Part shown: one piece after another, positions 1-7,645 of the stretch
Position numbering within the stretch: position 1 is the stretch's first letter
How the letters are laid out: every line of letters begins with the position of its first letter
Source of the DNA: Pyrinomonadaceae bacterium
GTDB lineage: Bacteria; Acidobacteriota; Blastocatellia; Pyrinomonadales; Pyrinomonadaceae
Length of the DNA: 64,000 bases
Reading direction: 5' to 3'
Assembly: GCA_014380365.1 (NCBI GenBank)
Contig: JACMJZ010000024.1
Span: 62,001-126,000, forward strand
Notes under the pieces: model-generated
Databases searched by the model: none
Seen by the model: only the letters and a program-made list of their open reading frames with translations
What the model was told of the DNA's origin: nothing
Position numbers and translations under genes: made by a program

Positions 1-1137
1 CTCGAGTGCCTGACTGGCTTGGTAGTAGGCGCCATCGCGCAGAGCGGCAGTGCCAATCTCGTACCATCGCTGCGCTTCGGCTTTTGGCACATACGGCGAG
101 GGTCTCGCGAATCGGAGCACGACTACCACACCCACGATCAGAATCGCAAGCCCAATCAGAATGTAGGAAATAGGGATGCGCGGTCGTTGCAGAATTTGAG
201 AAAGGTTGTGGAGCGTTTTGCTGTGACCCGTCATTGCTGACGGCAAGGTGCGCCTGATCAGTGTCTGACCGGATGCTTCCTCCAACCGCTCCTTGACTGC
301 GTCGAGGTCGGCAATCAACTCCCTGGCAGTCTGGTAACGTTTGCCGGGTTTCTTAGAGAGTGCTTTAAGCGTAATGAAATCGAGTTGCGGCGGCACCGTC
401 GGGTTGATTTTGGATGGGGCGGCAGGTTCAACATGAAGCACATTTGCCGCGATCTCTATGAAGCTGTTGCCGGCGAATGGAGTGCGACCTGTGATTGCTT
501 CGTAAAGCAGCGTTCCCAACGAAAACAGATCGCTGCGCCCGTCAATCGCGCTCCCGGTTGCCTGTTCAGGCGACAAGTAGGCCGGAGTGCCCAGCACAAC
601 TCCACTGCGGGTTTCCGTAGATAGAAGGGTCTGCGCTTCCGGCTCTGAACTGAGCCCGTGATCCTTGGTGAGCTGCTTGGCAAGTCCAAAATCAAGCACC
701 TTTATCTGCCCGCGATCGTCGATCATTATGTTTGAAGGCTTGATATCACGGTGGACTACTCCGCGCGCGTGCGCTTCGACCAGCGCTTCAGCAACTTCAG
801 TAACAATCTCGACCGCTCGCGAAAGAACCAGTTCGCCCTTCGCCATCAGCTCGGTGAGGGTCCGCCCGCGCGCTAGTTCCATAACCAGAAACGGCCGGCC
901 TTCGTTGGTCTCGCCGTAGTCAAACAGGGTCGCGATGTTTCGATGACTGAGTTCGGAAACCGCGCGAGCCTCGCGCAGAAAGCGAGCGCGATAATCATGA
1001 GAGTCCGAGTTCACCGAGGGAAACTTGATTGCTACGCGCCGGCCAAGATGTGTGTCTTCGGCAAGGTACACCGTGCCCATGCCACCCTCACCGAGTGGTT
1101 CAAGAATCCTGTAATGAGAAACCGTTTGCCCGATCAT
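1..1137 (-). CDS. Ser/Thr protein kinase with TM segment and TPR start, 3' end cut by the window
   Basis: Eukaryotic-like (Hanks-type) Ser/Thr kinase of the bacterial Pkn class, probably signalling from the inner membrane. It reads without a stop from ATG at 1137 to the window edge (379 codons seen). The glycine loop GEGGMGTV is near residues 16-23, the VAIK lysine is K38, the catalytic loop HRDIKPSN is at 129-136, DFG at 149-151 and the GTPAYLSPEQ activation-segment end at about 183-192. A proline/arginine linker is followed by one membrane helix (about 324-343), then the start of what looks like a TPR (AEAQRWYEIG onwards). All kinase residues needed for catalysis are present. The outer C-terminal half, which would show the sensor/TPR architecture, lies outside the window. 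The substrate is unknown. Confidence 0.93.
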   Translation of the reverse strand, partial: MIGQTVSHYRILEPLGEGGMGTVYLAEDTHLGRRVAIKFPSVNSDSHDYRARFLREARAVSELSHRNIATLFDYGETNEGRPFLVMELARGRTLTELMAKGELVLSRAVEIVTEVAEALVEAHARGVVHRDIKPSNIMIDDRGQIKVLDFGLAKQLTKDHGLSSEPEAQTLLSTETRSGVVLGTPAYLSPEQATGSAIDGRSDLFSLGTLLYEAITGRTPFAGNSFIEIAANVLHVEPAAPSKINPTVPPQLDFITLKALSKKPGKRYQTARELIADLDAVKERLEEASGQTLIRRTLPSAMTGHSKTLHNLSQILQRPRIPISYILIGLAILIVGVVVVLRFARPSPYVPKAEAQRWYEIGTAALRDGAYYQASQALE

Positions 1138-1318
1138 TGGCGGATTGCTGCAACAAGAGTTGCGCGGTCGCCCCTTGGTAAAATGGCGGGAGCCTAAAGT
1201 TCAGTAAGCCTGACACCAGAGGCTTAAGAGTTACGCGCGAATATTACTCTACACGTCCGGCCTTTTCAATCGTCTCGGCTGGCAGGAAGTTGAGTAAAAG
1301 CGTGTTGCTAATCTCCGG

Positions 1319-1391
1319 GGCACTAGCCCGACCGTCAGGGAGGGCTCCAAGTTGAATTAATGAAGCCCTCCCTGACGGTCGGGCTAGTGCC
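1319..1391. repeat. REP-like palindrome, family B (perfect 28-bp inverted repeat)
   Basis: Left arm 1319-1346 and right arm 1364-1391 are perfect reverse complements around a 17-nt loop; the core is CCGACCGTCAGGGAGGGC. The same element with one arm mismatch recurs at 38718-38788. A half copy lies inside the acylase gene at 41869-41895, and a weaker match lies in the start of modA near 13502-13527. It sits between the kinase and the S55-like peptidase gene. Confidence 0.85.
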
Positions 1392-1432
1392 CCACATGGG
1401 TGACGCAAGAAAGCTGCGCGCCGCGTCTGGGC

Positions 1433-1479
1433 AAACGAAAAGGTGCGACGTCTCTTGACGGACGTTGCACCTTTCGTTT
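1433..1479. terminator. Hairpin terminator downstream of the S55-like peptidase gene
   Basis: The arms AAACGAAAAGGTGCGACGTC (1433-1452) and GACGTTGCACCTTTCGTTT (1461-1479) form a long stem with a short loop. The stem carries A-rich and T-rich ends on both sides, so it could work for either strand. It lies 16 nt past the stop of the minus-strand gene ending at 1496. Confidence 0.7.
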
Positions 1480-1495
1480 CACCCAAGCGTGAACC

Positions 1496-3412
1496 CTACG
1501 GAACTACATCGAGCGCGATTAGCTGGCGGCCAGAGATGACAAATTTCTCAGGCAGCAACTCCATCTCATAAACGGCGGACAGCGCGGTTGGCGTGTAGCC
1601 TCCCGAACTTCTGTCGCTGTTTAGCGTAGCGACCACGGAGGGCGGCAGGTTTGGCAGTTCGCTGGTGCCGATCACCGCGCCCGGCGTGATGCGAAAGAGC
1701 TTCACATAAAGTCGATCGCTCTTCTTGATCTTGTTAATTGCGCCGACCAGTTGGCCCAAATCCTGCGGCACGAAAGCCCTGGCGGCCGAGCCCTCCTGAA
1801 GTGCGCCGCCGTCGCCGACGAAAACCAGCAGTTGGCCCGGCGTTGCGTCTTCGGGAATCCGCACCGGAATACGCTGTACAAACTGCTTACCTGATTCCGT
1901 TCGCACGTAAGCCTGTACCTCAATCGTCTCGCCGCGCCGAGCTTCAGTCTTGTTTAGAGCAATGCGTTCGAGCGTTGCGGCATACTTGGTGTCGGTGGAA
2001 GTGATATCGAGCGTAACGCCTTCGATCGTCACGTCGTCGAAGCCGCTGCCAAGCAAAGAGCCGATTGGCCCGGCGACGGAAACGGCGGCGAGTATCGGCG
2101 AGTTGCCGGCAGAAAAGCGACGGTCGAGTTCGATCGTCTCCTGGCCCTTAACGTTGATGGCGCCTTTGATTGTGATTGTAGACTCGCCCAGGGCGCGCTC
2201 GCTGGAGGTAATCGTATTGAAGATTGTGATGTTCAGCAGCAGCGGCGTTAGGAAAGGATCGTTGGCGATCTCATAGGTAAAGGTTTCGCTGCGATCACGG
2301 CTGGTGCGCAGGTTGATCTTCACCGGGATCATCTTCGGCGCCTGACCCAGTTGCCCAAAAACGCCGACCGCGCGATCCTGAGAAATCGATCCCATCATCG
2401 CTCCCGGAACAGATAGTTTGAAAGAGTTGTTGACGTTTGGAATCACCGTCACTACGGATGTCTCACTCATCGGCATGTCCGCTGCGCCGAGGCTCAGGAA
2501 CGGATGGCCAAACGCATAGATGCGATCACCATCTCTAAAAGTGACCGTTCCCGAAGCGGCAATTGAATAATCGCCGCGGACCAGTTGCACGCTGATCGAT
2601 GTTCCTGGTATCAACGTTTTCTCGGTGGCCTTCGCGAGGGGCGTGATACCCGCGCCACCGCCGGCGCCTGAAACTGGCAGCAGCCCATTCGCCATCAGCT
2701 CGGGCGAAAACATCGCCAGCGATTCCTGGCTGATACCGCCGAATACGACCGGTGTAGCGATGGGAGCGATCTGTTGACCCAACAGCGGCACGAGGCGTGA
2801 ACCTTCTGACACCGGAGCGATTAGCGAAGTTGAACCAATTGCCTGCTTCGGCAACCTGGGTTTCCAGTCAGTCGCTGCAAGTTCGGCGAAGGAAACTGAA
2901 CGAGGTTCCTGGGCAGCCTTTGCGAGATTCTGAGTTGCGGAACCCTTCTCGAAAATGTCGATCATTTGCTTGATCGGAGTGATGCCGGCGATCGGTTCCC
3001 TGGAAAACGGAAAACTGAAAGCGATTGCGCCTACGAGTTTCCCGTCAATGTAGACCGGCGAACCCGACATGCCCGCGAAGACTCCAGTCTTCTCGACGTT
3101 GGCGCCGCTCAGCTTGGCGATGATCAGAGATTGCCGGGGGCCGGGGTAACCCGGCAAAACCCCGAGGATCTCTACGCCAAAATCCTGCGGCTCGGTTCCT
3201 GAGAAGACCGTTCCCGCCGTGCCCTTCATTCCAGGCCGCAAATCTTCAAGAACAAAAAACCCTGAATCCTTAGCCGTGGTTTCCGCCTTTATGGCCGACT
3301 TCCCAGCCTTTTTGTCGTCCTTCGCGTTCACAACCGGCTTTTGCGCGCTGGCTAACCCGCTGAGGGCGACGATTACCGTCAAAACTAGGAAGAGTTTCTG
3401 TGAGCTTTTCAT
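1496..3412 (-). CDS. Secreted SpoIVB-type (S55 family) peptidase-domain protein
   Basis: 638-residue exported protein. An N-terminal signal peptide (about 1-23, ending ASA-Q) precedes a domain like the SpoIVB S55 serine peptidase. LEDLRPGMKGTAGTVFSG begins the domain and GMSGSPVYIDGKLVGAI (113-130) carries the predicted nucleophile, Ser116 by analogy with GMSGSP in SpoIVB. The remaining 400 residues look like beta-rich domains and I recognise no family. In Bacillus SpoIVB cleaves SpoIVFA during sporulation. Here there is no sign of a sporulation pathway, so the role is probably envelope proteolysis or a pseudo-protease scaffold; this is inference. A good minus-strand promoter lies at 3466-3494 and a terminator at 1433-1479, so it is likely monocistronic. 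Confidence 0.82.
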   Translation of the reverse strand: MKSSQKLFLVLTVIVALSGLASAQKPVVNAKDDKKAGKSAIKAETTAKDSGFFVLEDLRPGMKGTAGTVFSGTEPQDFGVEILGVLPGYPGPRQSLIIAKLSGANVEKTGVFAGMSGSPVYIDGKLVGAIAFSFPFSREPIAGITPIKQMIDIFEKGSATQNLAKAAQEPRSVSFAELAATDWKPRLPKQAIGSTSLIAPVSEGSRLVPLLGQQIAPIATPVVFGGISQESLAMFSPELMANGLLPVSGAGGGAGITPLAKATEKTLIPGTSISVQLVRGDYSIAASGTVTFRDGDRIYAFGHPFLSLGAADMPMSETSVVTVIPNVNNSFKLSVPGAMMGSISQDRAVGVFGQLGQAPKMIPVKINLRTSRDRSETFTYEIANDPFLTPLLLNITIFNTITSSERALGESTITIKGAINVKGQETIELDRRFSAGNSPILAAVSVAGPIGSLLGSGFDDVTIEGVTLDITSTDTKYAATLERIALNKTEARRGETIEVQAYVRTESGKQFVQRIPVRIPEDATPGQLLVFVGDGGALQEGSAARAFVPQDLGQLVGAINKIKKSDRLYVKLFRITPGAVIGTSELPNLPPSVVATLNSDRSSGGYTPTALSAVYEMELLPEKFVISGRQLIALDVVP

Positions 3413-3465
3413 TAAAACTATTACCTCTTGCTGATTACTGCTACGGCATTACACCGATGGGTCTG

Positions 3466-3494
3466 ACTATAGCTTTCGCCATAGAGGCGGTCAA
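3466..3494 (-). promoter_or_regulatory. Sigma70-type promoter for the S55-like peptidase gene
   Basis: On the minus strand TTGACC (3494-3489), a 17-bp spacer and TATAGT (3471-3466). It lies about 54 bp upstream of the start codon at 3412. Confidence 0.6.
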
Positions 3495-3622
3495 GGTAGT
3501 TGATCCCCCCGCCAGCCCTTACTTTCGTTGTGCGCAAAGTGTTAGCGACTCGCGTCTTAGGAATGCGCGAGCTTAGACGCGCCAACTACGAAAAACGTTC
3601 CCCTATAACCGCTCAGTGATTT

Positions 3623-3742
3623 ACTGGAACCGCGGGCGTCCCGCCCGCAACGCGCCGTCAGGCGCGCAATTCTGTCGTCGCTATGAAGAAACCCATTTTC
3701 GCGCAGGGCGCTCATTGCGGGCGGGACGCCCGCGGTTCCAGT
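3623..3742. repeat. REP doublet: perfect 28-bp inverted arms, RAYT-related family A
   Basis: ACTGGAACCGCGGGCGTCCC at the start of 3623-3650 is the exact reverse complement of the end of 3715-3742 (28 bp per arm), enclosing 64 nt with a further GCGCGC hairpin. The right half (GCGCTCATTGCGGGCGGGAC...) has the same layout as the repeats flanking the RAYT gene at 43662-43707 and 44345-44390, with G/C swapped for A/T at matching positions. This is the main content of the 441-bp gap 3413-3854; the rest holds only the promoter at 3466-3494. Confidence 0.85.
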
Positions 3743-3854
3743 GAAAAAGTAACCAGGTACGGCCAAAACCCTACTCACGGCGGTTTAGCTGCCTAGGTCG
3801 AGCGAGATTCTCCTGTTTCGCGATCTCCGCAACCGAGACTAAGATTCAACCCAC

Positions 3855-4469
3855 ATGAATTCAATCGCAGGGTTCATACTCGCAGGCGGCCAATCGCGAC
3901 GCATGGGCACCGACAAATGGAAACTGGTGCTCGATGGCCGGAGCTTTGTCGAGCGTGTTGCCAACGAAATGGCCGGAGTCGCCTCGCCAGTAACCGTTGT
4001 TGGCAACATTGCGGGCAACGCGCTCGTCCACCCCGCCGACGCCACTCAGACGAGTCTTACGACCGTGCCGGATGTTTACCCCGGCTGGGGCGCGCTTGGC
4101 GGAGTTCACGCCGCCCTCGCAAACTGTCAGGCAGAATGGGCGCTGGTAGTCGCATGCGATTTTCCTTTCGTGACGAGGGAACTCTTCCTTCGCCTCGCAA
4201 GCCTCCGCCCCAACTTCGAAGCTGTCGCACCCGTCCAACGCGATCAGATTCCGCAGCCGCTCTGCGCGCTCTATCGCGTTGAACCTTGTAGGGACCGGGC
4301 CGAGCAGATGATCAAATCGGGTGAGCGAAAGCCGGTTGCTCTGCTACAATCCGTGCACACGCGTTGGGTTTCGTTTTCCGAAATTGAAGATCTTGCTGAC
4401 GCGGCGCGATTTTTTGATAACATTAACACGCCGCAGGATTACGATCGTATTTCGAGAAAGGGGGGTTAG
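3855..4469 (+). CDS. mobA: Molybdenum cofactor guanylyltransferase
   Basis: Cytoplasmic enzyme that transfers GMP from GTP to molybdopterin to form the bis-MGD type cofactor. The family signature LAGGQSRRMGTDK is at residues 9-21 with the following conserved Lys. The mid-protein motif DVYPGWGALGGVHAAL and VVACDFPFV (metal-binding Asp) are present. Length of 204 aa is normal for MobA. ATG at 3855 is the first start after the REP region. No other moco-synthesis gene is adjacent; the nearest related gene is modA at 13464. Confidence 0.9.
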   Translation: MNSIAGFILAGGQSRRMGTDKWKLVLDGRSFVERVANEMAGVASPVTVVGNIAGNALVHPADATQTSLTTVPDVYPGWGALGGVHAALANCQAEWALVVACDFPFVTRELFLRLASLRPNFEAVAPVQRDQIPQPLCALYRVEPCRDRAEQMIKSGERKPVALLQSVHTRWVSFSEIEDLADAARFFDNINTPQDYDRISRKGG

Positions 4470-4537
4470 CTCACAAGACTAGCGATGGATGGAAAAGAGT
4501 GCCGCCCGGCGTAAGTCTCTCTTCATCTTTCGTCCGA

Positions 4538-4572
4538 CCCCGGGGTCCCCGTGCGGGCAACCCGCGTGGGGT
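4538..4572. repeat. Partial GC-rich REP element, family C
   Basis: GACCCCGGGGTCCCCGTGCG and the following GGGCAACCCGCG resemble part of the 62-bp element at 12241-12302. It sits immediately upstream of the hydrolase start and creates a spurious upstream GTG start at 4551. Confidence 0.5.
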
Positions 4573-4583
4573 GGCTTCACACC

Positions 4584-5540
4584 ATGGCACAACGACGACG
4601 ACTAGGCAGAAAACTCTTCAAGTCACTGTTACCAATCCTGCTTGTCCTGGCCGTGGCCTTCGTGTTTACGCTGGGCTGGATTGTTTATGGGATTACACGT
4701 CCGCAGCGCCAAGCCTATTTGGTCACCCCGCAATCATTTTCAAACATTAGCGGCGGCGCTCTCAAAGTAACTGACGAAACGTGGACGAACCGCGACGGAA
4801 CTACAGCTCGTGGATGGTTGCTGCGAGGCGGAGAAGGAGCGCCGGCGGTCGTCTTCTTACACCGCTATGGAGGTGACCGCTCCTGGCTCTTCAATCTGGG
4901 CATCAAACTGAACGAGACGACAAACTTGACGATTCTGTGGCCCGATCTGCGAGGTCACGGGATGGATCCGCCTGTTAAGTCGACCTCGTTTGGCAACAGT
5001 GAGGAAAGTGATTTGCTGGCCGCTCTGGATTTCCTCCGAACTCTGAAGAGCGCTAACCAAAACAAACTGGTCGCGGATCGCTTTGGAGTTTATGGCGTCG
5101 AGCTCGGCGCCTATGTCGCGCTGCGGGCTGCTGGTCATGATCCGGCGGTTCAGGTGTTGGCGCTTGATTCGGTCCCGCGGAGTGCAGATGAGTTGGTAAA
5201 CGCGGCGGTAAGTGCTGACATCGGCGTCAGCAAACAAACTCTTCTAGCTTTGGCTCGCGTCGCGACGCGCGCATATTTTCTTGGCCAGTATGCGAACAAG
5301 ACATCCTGCGAACTCGCCCCAGCTCTCAAAACGCAGCGTGTGCTCCTGCTCGCCGGCGCCGACAATAGCGCTCTGCGCGAGTCTACTTTGTCGCTGCAAT
5401 CATGTTTTCCAATTAGCTCCAACCTGGAAACTAAAACCGACTTGCCCTTGACTGGTTTTACCCTGGCCTCAGCTACGGGCGAACAAGGCGAAGCTTATGA
5501 TCGCCCCGTGATAGATTTCTTCGCCATGAACCTTCGTTGA
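4584..5540 (+). CDS. Membrane-anchored alpha/beta hydrolase
   Basis: 318-residue protein with one N-terminal membrane helix (about residues 10-33, LLPILLVLAVAFVFTLGWIV) after a basic MAQRRRLGRK start, so probably anchored with the catalytic domain outside. The fold shows VVFLHRYGGDRSW (oxyanion-loop region), WPDLRGHGMD and then RFGVYGVELGAYVALRAA. The usual nucleophile elbow G-x-S-x-G reads GVELG here, so the serine is replaced and the protein may be non-catalytic or use another residue. ATG 4584 is preferred to the in-frame GTG 4551, which lies inside a REP copy. The stop codon is followed directly by a family D repeat. Confidence 0.7.
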   Translation: MAQRRRLGRKLFKSLLPILLVLAVAFVFTLGWIVYGITRPQRQAYLVTPQSFSNISGGALKVTDETWTNRDGTTARGWLLRGGEGAPAVVFLHRYGGDRSWLFNLGIKLNETTNLTILWPDLRGHGMDPPVKSTSFGNSEESDLLAALDFLRTLKSANQNKLVADRFGVYGVELGAYVALRAAGHDPAVQVLALDSVPRSADELVNAAVSADIGVSKQTLLALARVATRAYFLGQYANKTSCELAPALKTQRVLLLAGADNSALRESTLSLQSCFPISSNLETKTDLPLTGFTLASATGEQGEAYDRPVIDFFAMNLR

Positions 5541-5568
5541 GGTAGGACAGGCATTCCTGCCTGTCCTT
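5541..5568. repeat. Palindromic element, family D
   Basis: GGTAGGACAGGCATTCCTGC followed by CTGTCC. The 24 bp at 5542-5565 recur exactly at 7102-7125 inside the neighbouring glycosyltransferase gene. A diverged inverted copy is at 5784-5809. The element starts at the base after the hydrolase stop codon. Confidence 0.8.
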
Positions 5569-5638
5569 CGTAACCTAACTTCACGACACTGTTGCTCCAT
5601 CGAGGCCAGCAGACGGAAGTGTCTGTCCGATGCGGACG

Positions 5639-5743
5639 TCATTTTCCATTTGTCATTTTCCATTTCTCATTTGCCATCGCCGGCACTCTCAGCTTGGAGA
5701 ACAATGAAAAATGAGAACTGAGAAATGATTAATGGAAAATCTG
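5639..5743. repeat. Inverted heptamer arrays (7-bp period)
   Basis: 5639-5680 reads as consecutive 7-mers TCATTTT, CCATTTG, TCATTTT, CCATTTC, TCATTTG, CCATCGC. 5702-5743 reads CAATGAA, AAATGAG, AACTGAG, AAATGAT, TAATGGA, AAATCTG, the rough reverse complement. The pair would form a long imperfect hairpin between two convergent genes. Confidence 0.75.
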
Positions 5744-5783
5744 ACCAGCGTCTTCAGCTCTAGAGTCTGCGGCAATCAACAGC

Positions 5784-5809
5784 GGACAGACAGGAATGTA
5801 TGCCCTACC
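5784..5809. repeat. Inverted family D copy supplying the GT39 stop codon
   Basis: GGACAGACAGGAATGTATGC followed by CCTACC is a diverged reverse-complement copy of 5541-5568. The minus-strand glycosyltransferase stop codon (TAG, 5807-5805) lies inside it. Confidence 0.7.
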
Positions 5810-7499
5810 GCGCCGTAACAGCCAGGATCGCAACCCTGCCATTGTCTCCGATCACATCTACCTGCGCCGACTTCAATGCGGTGAAGTAGCCCACGTCCTT
5901 CAGCGGGACAAAAACCAGGAGTGTTTCTTTGCGCGTCAGGCTTTCGGCTACCACCGACGCAACCCCGTCGTACATGATGGGTTCATGATCGGGCCCATAA
6001 ACAACTCGCCCGCCGGCATAAAATTCCGGCGTGCGATCGTCACGCTGAAGTCCATACATTGCAGTTTGAGAATAGCCGCGCTGGTCCGCGAGTTGGAGAA
6101 GGTGCTTAGAAGTTTCACGCTCCACCGTTCGAGGCGCCCAACAATGGAGGACAACCACGGCAACGACGAGAGTCGCGCCTGCAATCGCCAACACTGACGA
6201 CTCGCGATGGCGAACCGAGATCAGCGCAAACGTTCCGGCCAGGCCCAGCAGTACCGCAACTATCAGCGCAGACTGTAGCGAAGGTTGTCCTGAACGCCAG
6301 GCGTAAAGAGGCGCTGCCAGAGCCAGCAAGAGACAGAGAGCTGCGGTTGCTCGGATCGCCCATTTTCTGTTTACGGTTCTCGAGTTGAGTTGAGCTAGTC
6401 GGTGGCCGGCTATGAGCGCGGTTGCCGGCAACACGGGAAGGATGTAACCAGGTAGTTTTGAGGTTGAGAAACTAAAGAACAGCAGAGGCGCCAGCAACCA
6501 GGCGAACGCAAGAATCAGGAGACTGGCGACTGGGTCCACCTCGCTATCATTCGCTCGCCGCACCCAGGGTTTGATCCTCCCAATGCCGTCGAACAGGAAT
6601 GCCGTCCACGGCAAGGAAAGCGGAATAAGAACGAGCAGGTAGAAATAAACCGGCGCCGGGTGGCGGTACTTATCCGAAACATACCGAGCAAACTGATGCT
6701 GGATGAAAAATTGATCCACAAATGGCCAGCCGTGTTTCCAGAACACCGGCGCATACCACACAGCAGCAACCGCCAGCGCCAACGGAATCCCCCAAAACAA
6801 ACTGAGCATTGCATCGCGTTTGGGTAGCGTGCGGCGAAACACGTAGTAGGCACTGACGATTCCCAGCGGAATCACAATGCCGATCAGCCCCTTCGCCAGC
6901 AGCGAAAGCCCGATGAAGATGTAGAAACCAACCAACAGTCTCCGCCGTGCTTTCAGGGTTTCCTCAAGCTCAGACATGAGGAAGAAGGCGAGGGCCCAGG
7001 TCATTGTCATCGTCACGATGATGTCGAAACTTGCGGCGCGCGAGAAGACAATGATTCCCAGCGTCGTCGCGGCGGCGAGCGCGCTCCAAAATCCAAGGCC
7101 CGTAGGACAGGCATTCCTGCCTGTCTCTAAAGTGCTGCCGTTTTGTTCTGCCGTTTTCTGGGTCGCTCGTTCAACCGAGCGCCCAATGAAATAGACCGCG
7201 CCGACCGTCAGCAGACCTGCAACTGCCGCGGGAAGTCGGGCCGACCATTCCGACACGCCGAACAGTTTGTAGCTCAGGATCATCATCCAGTAGAGCAAGG
7301 CGGGTTTTTCGAACCAGGGGTGGCCGCTCAGCGTTGGCGTGATCAGATCGCCCCGCAGAAACATCTCGCGCGCAATCTGTGCGTAGCGCGGTTCATCGGG
7401 ACCGAGCAGCGGCAGATGGCCGAGGCCGTAAAAATAGAAAGCAGCGACCGCGAAAAAAAGGACGAGACTGCCGCGCTTGGCAAGGGTTGAAAGTTGCAA
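5805..7499 (-). CDS. GT39 (ArnT/PMT-like) membrane glycosyltransferase
   Basis: 564-residue polytopic inner-membrane enzyme of the dolichyl-phosphate-mannose/ArnT family, which moves a sugar from a polyprenyl-phosphate donor to lipid or protein on the periplasmic face. The first periplasmic loop has the family acidic motif GPDEPRYAQIAREM (about 34-47) and HPWFEKPALLYW follows. At least ten hydrophobic segments follow. Start is TTG 7499 with GGAG about 10 nt upstream; no better ATG precedes LFFAVAAFYFYG. A family D palindrome is embedded in frame (7102-7125, encoding TGRNACPT) between two membrane segments, and the stop lies in another copy. The acceptor (lipid A, glycoprotein) cannot be told. 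Confidence 0.85.
   Translation of the reverse strand: MQLSTLAKRGSLVLFFAVAAFYFYGLGHLPLLGPDEPRYAQIAREMFLRGDLITPTLSGHPWFEKPALLYWMMILSYKLFGVSEWSARLPAAVAGLLTVGAVYFIGRSVERATQKTAEQNGSTLETGRNACPTGLGFWSALAAATTLGIIVFSRAASFDIIVTMTMTWALAFFLMSELEETLKARRRLLVGFYIFIGLSLLAKGLIGIVIPLGIVSAYYVFRRTLPKRDAMLSLFWGIPLALAVAAVWYAPVFWKHGWPFVDQFFIQHQFARYVSDKYRHPAPVYFYLLVLIPLSLPWTAFLFDGIGRIKPWVRRANDSEVDPVASLLILAFAWLLAPLLFFSFSTSKLPGYILPVLPATALIAGHRLAQLNSRTVNRKWAIRATAALCLLLALAAPLYAWRSGQPSLQSALIVAVLLGLAGTFALISVRHRESSVLAIAGATLVVAVVVLHCWAPRTVERETSKHLLQLADQRGYSQTAMYGLQRDDRTPEFYAGGRVVYGPDHEPIMYDGVASVVAESLTRKETLLVFVPLKDVGYFTALKSAQVDVIGDNGRVAILAVTAR
7102..7125. repeat. Family D palindrome inside a coding region
   Basis: 24 bp identical to 5542-5565, in frame within the GT39 gene. 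It encodes TGRNACPT on the minus strand, in a poorly conserved loop around residues 125-132. Confidence 0.85.
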
Positions 7500-7523
7500 G
7501 TATAGTCGCTCCGAAATGGACTA

Positions 7524-7616
7524 GGCAGAAAGCAGTGGGCAGTGGGCAGTCAAATCGCTTGAACCCCCGTACAGGAGTTTTTTGCATGCTGCCCACTGCT
7601 CACTGATCACTGCTCA
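7524..7616. repeat. Inverted heptamer arrays between GT39 and Gfo/Idh genes
   Basis: 7524-7551 reads GGCAGAA, AGCAGTG, GGCAGTG, GGCAGTC. 7589-7616 reads CTGCCCA, CTGCTCA, CTGATCA, CTGCTCA, the inverted partner. It fills the divergent intergenic region. Confidence 0.75.
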
Positions 7617-7645
7617 CTTCAAATGATAACAGGAAACAAGATACC

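Noticed and set aside
1244-1486. 80-aa minus-strand ORF
   Set aside because: It consists of the family B palindrome and a terminator.
3557-3778. 73-aa minus-strand ORF
   Set aside because: It is translation of the REP doublet; typical of palindromic elements.
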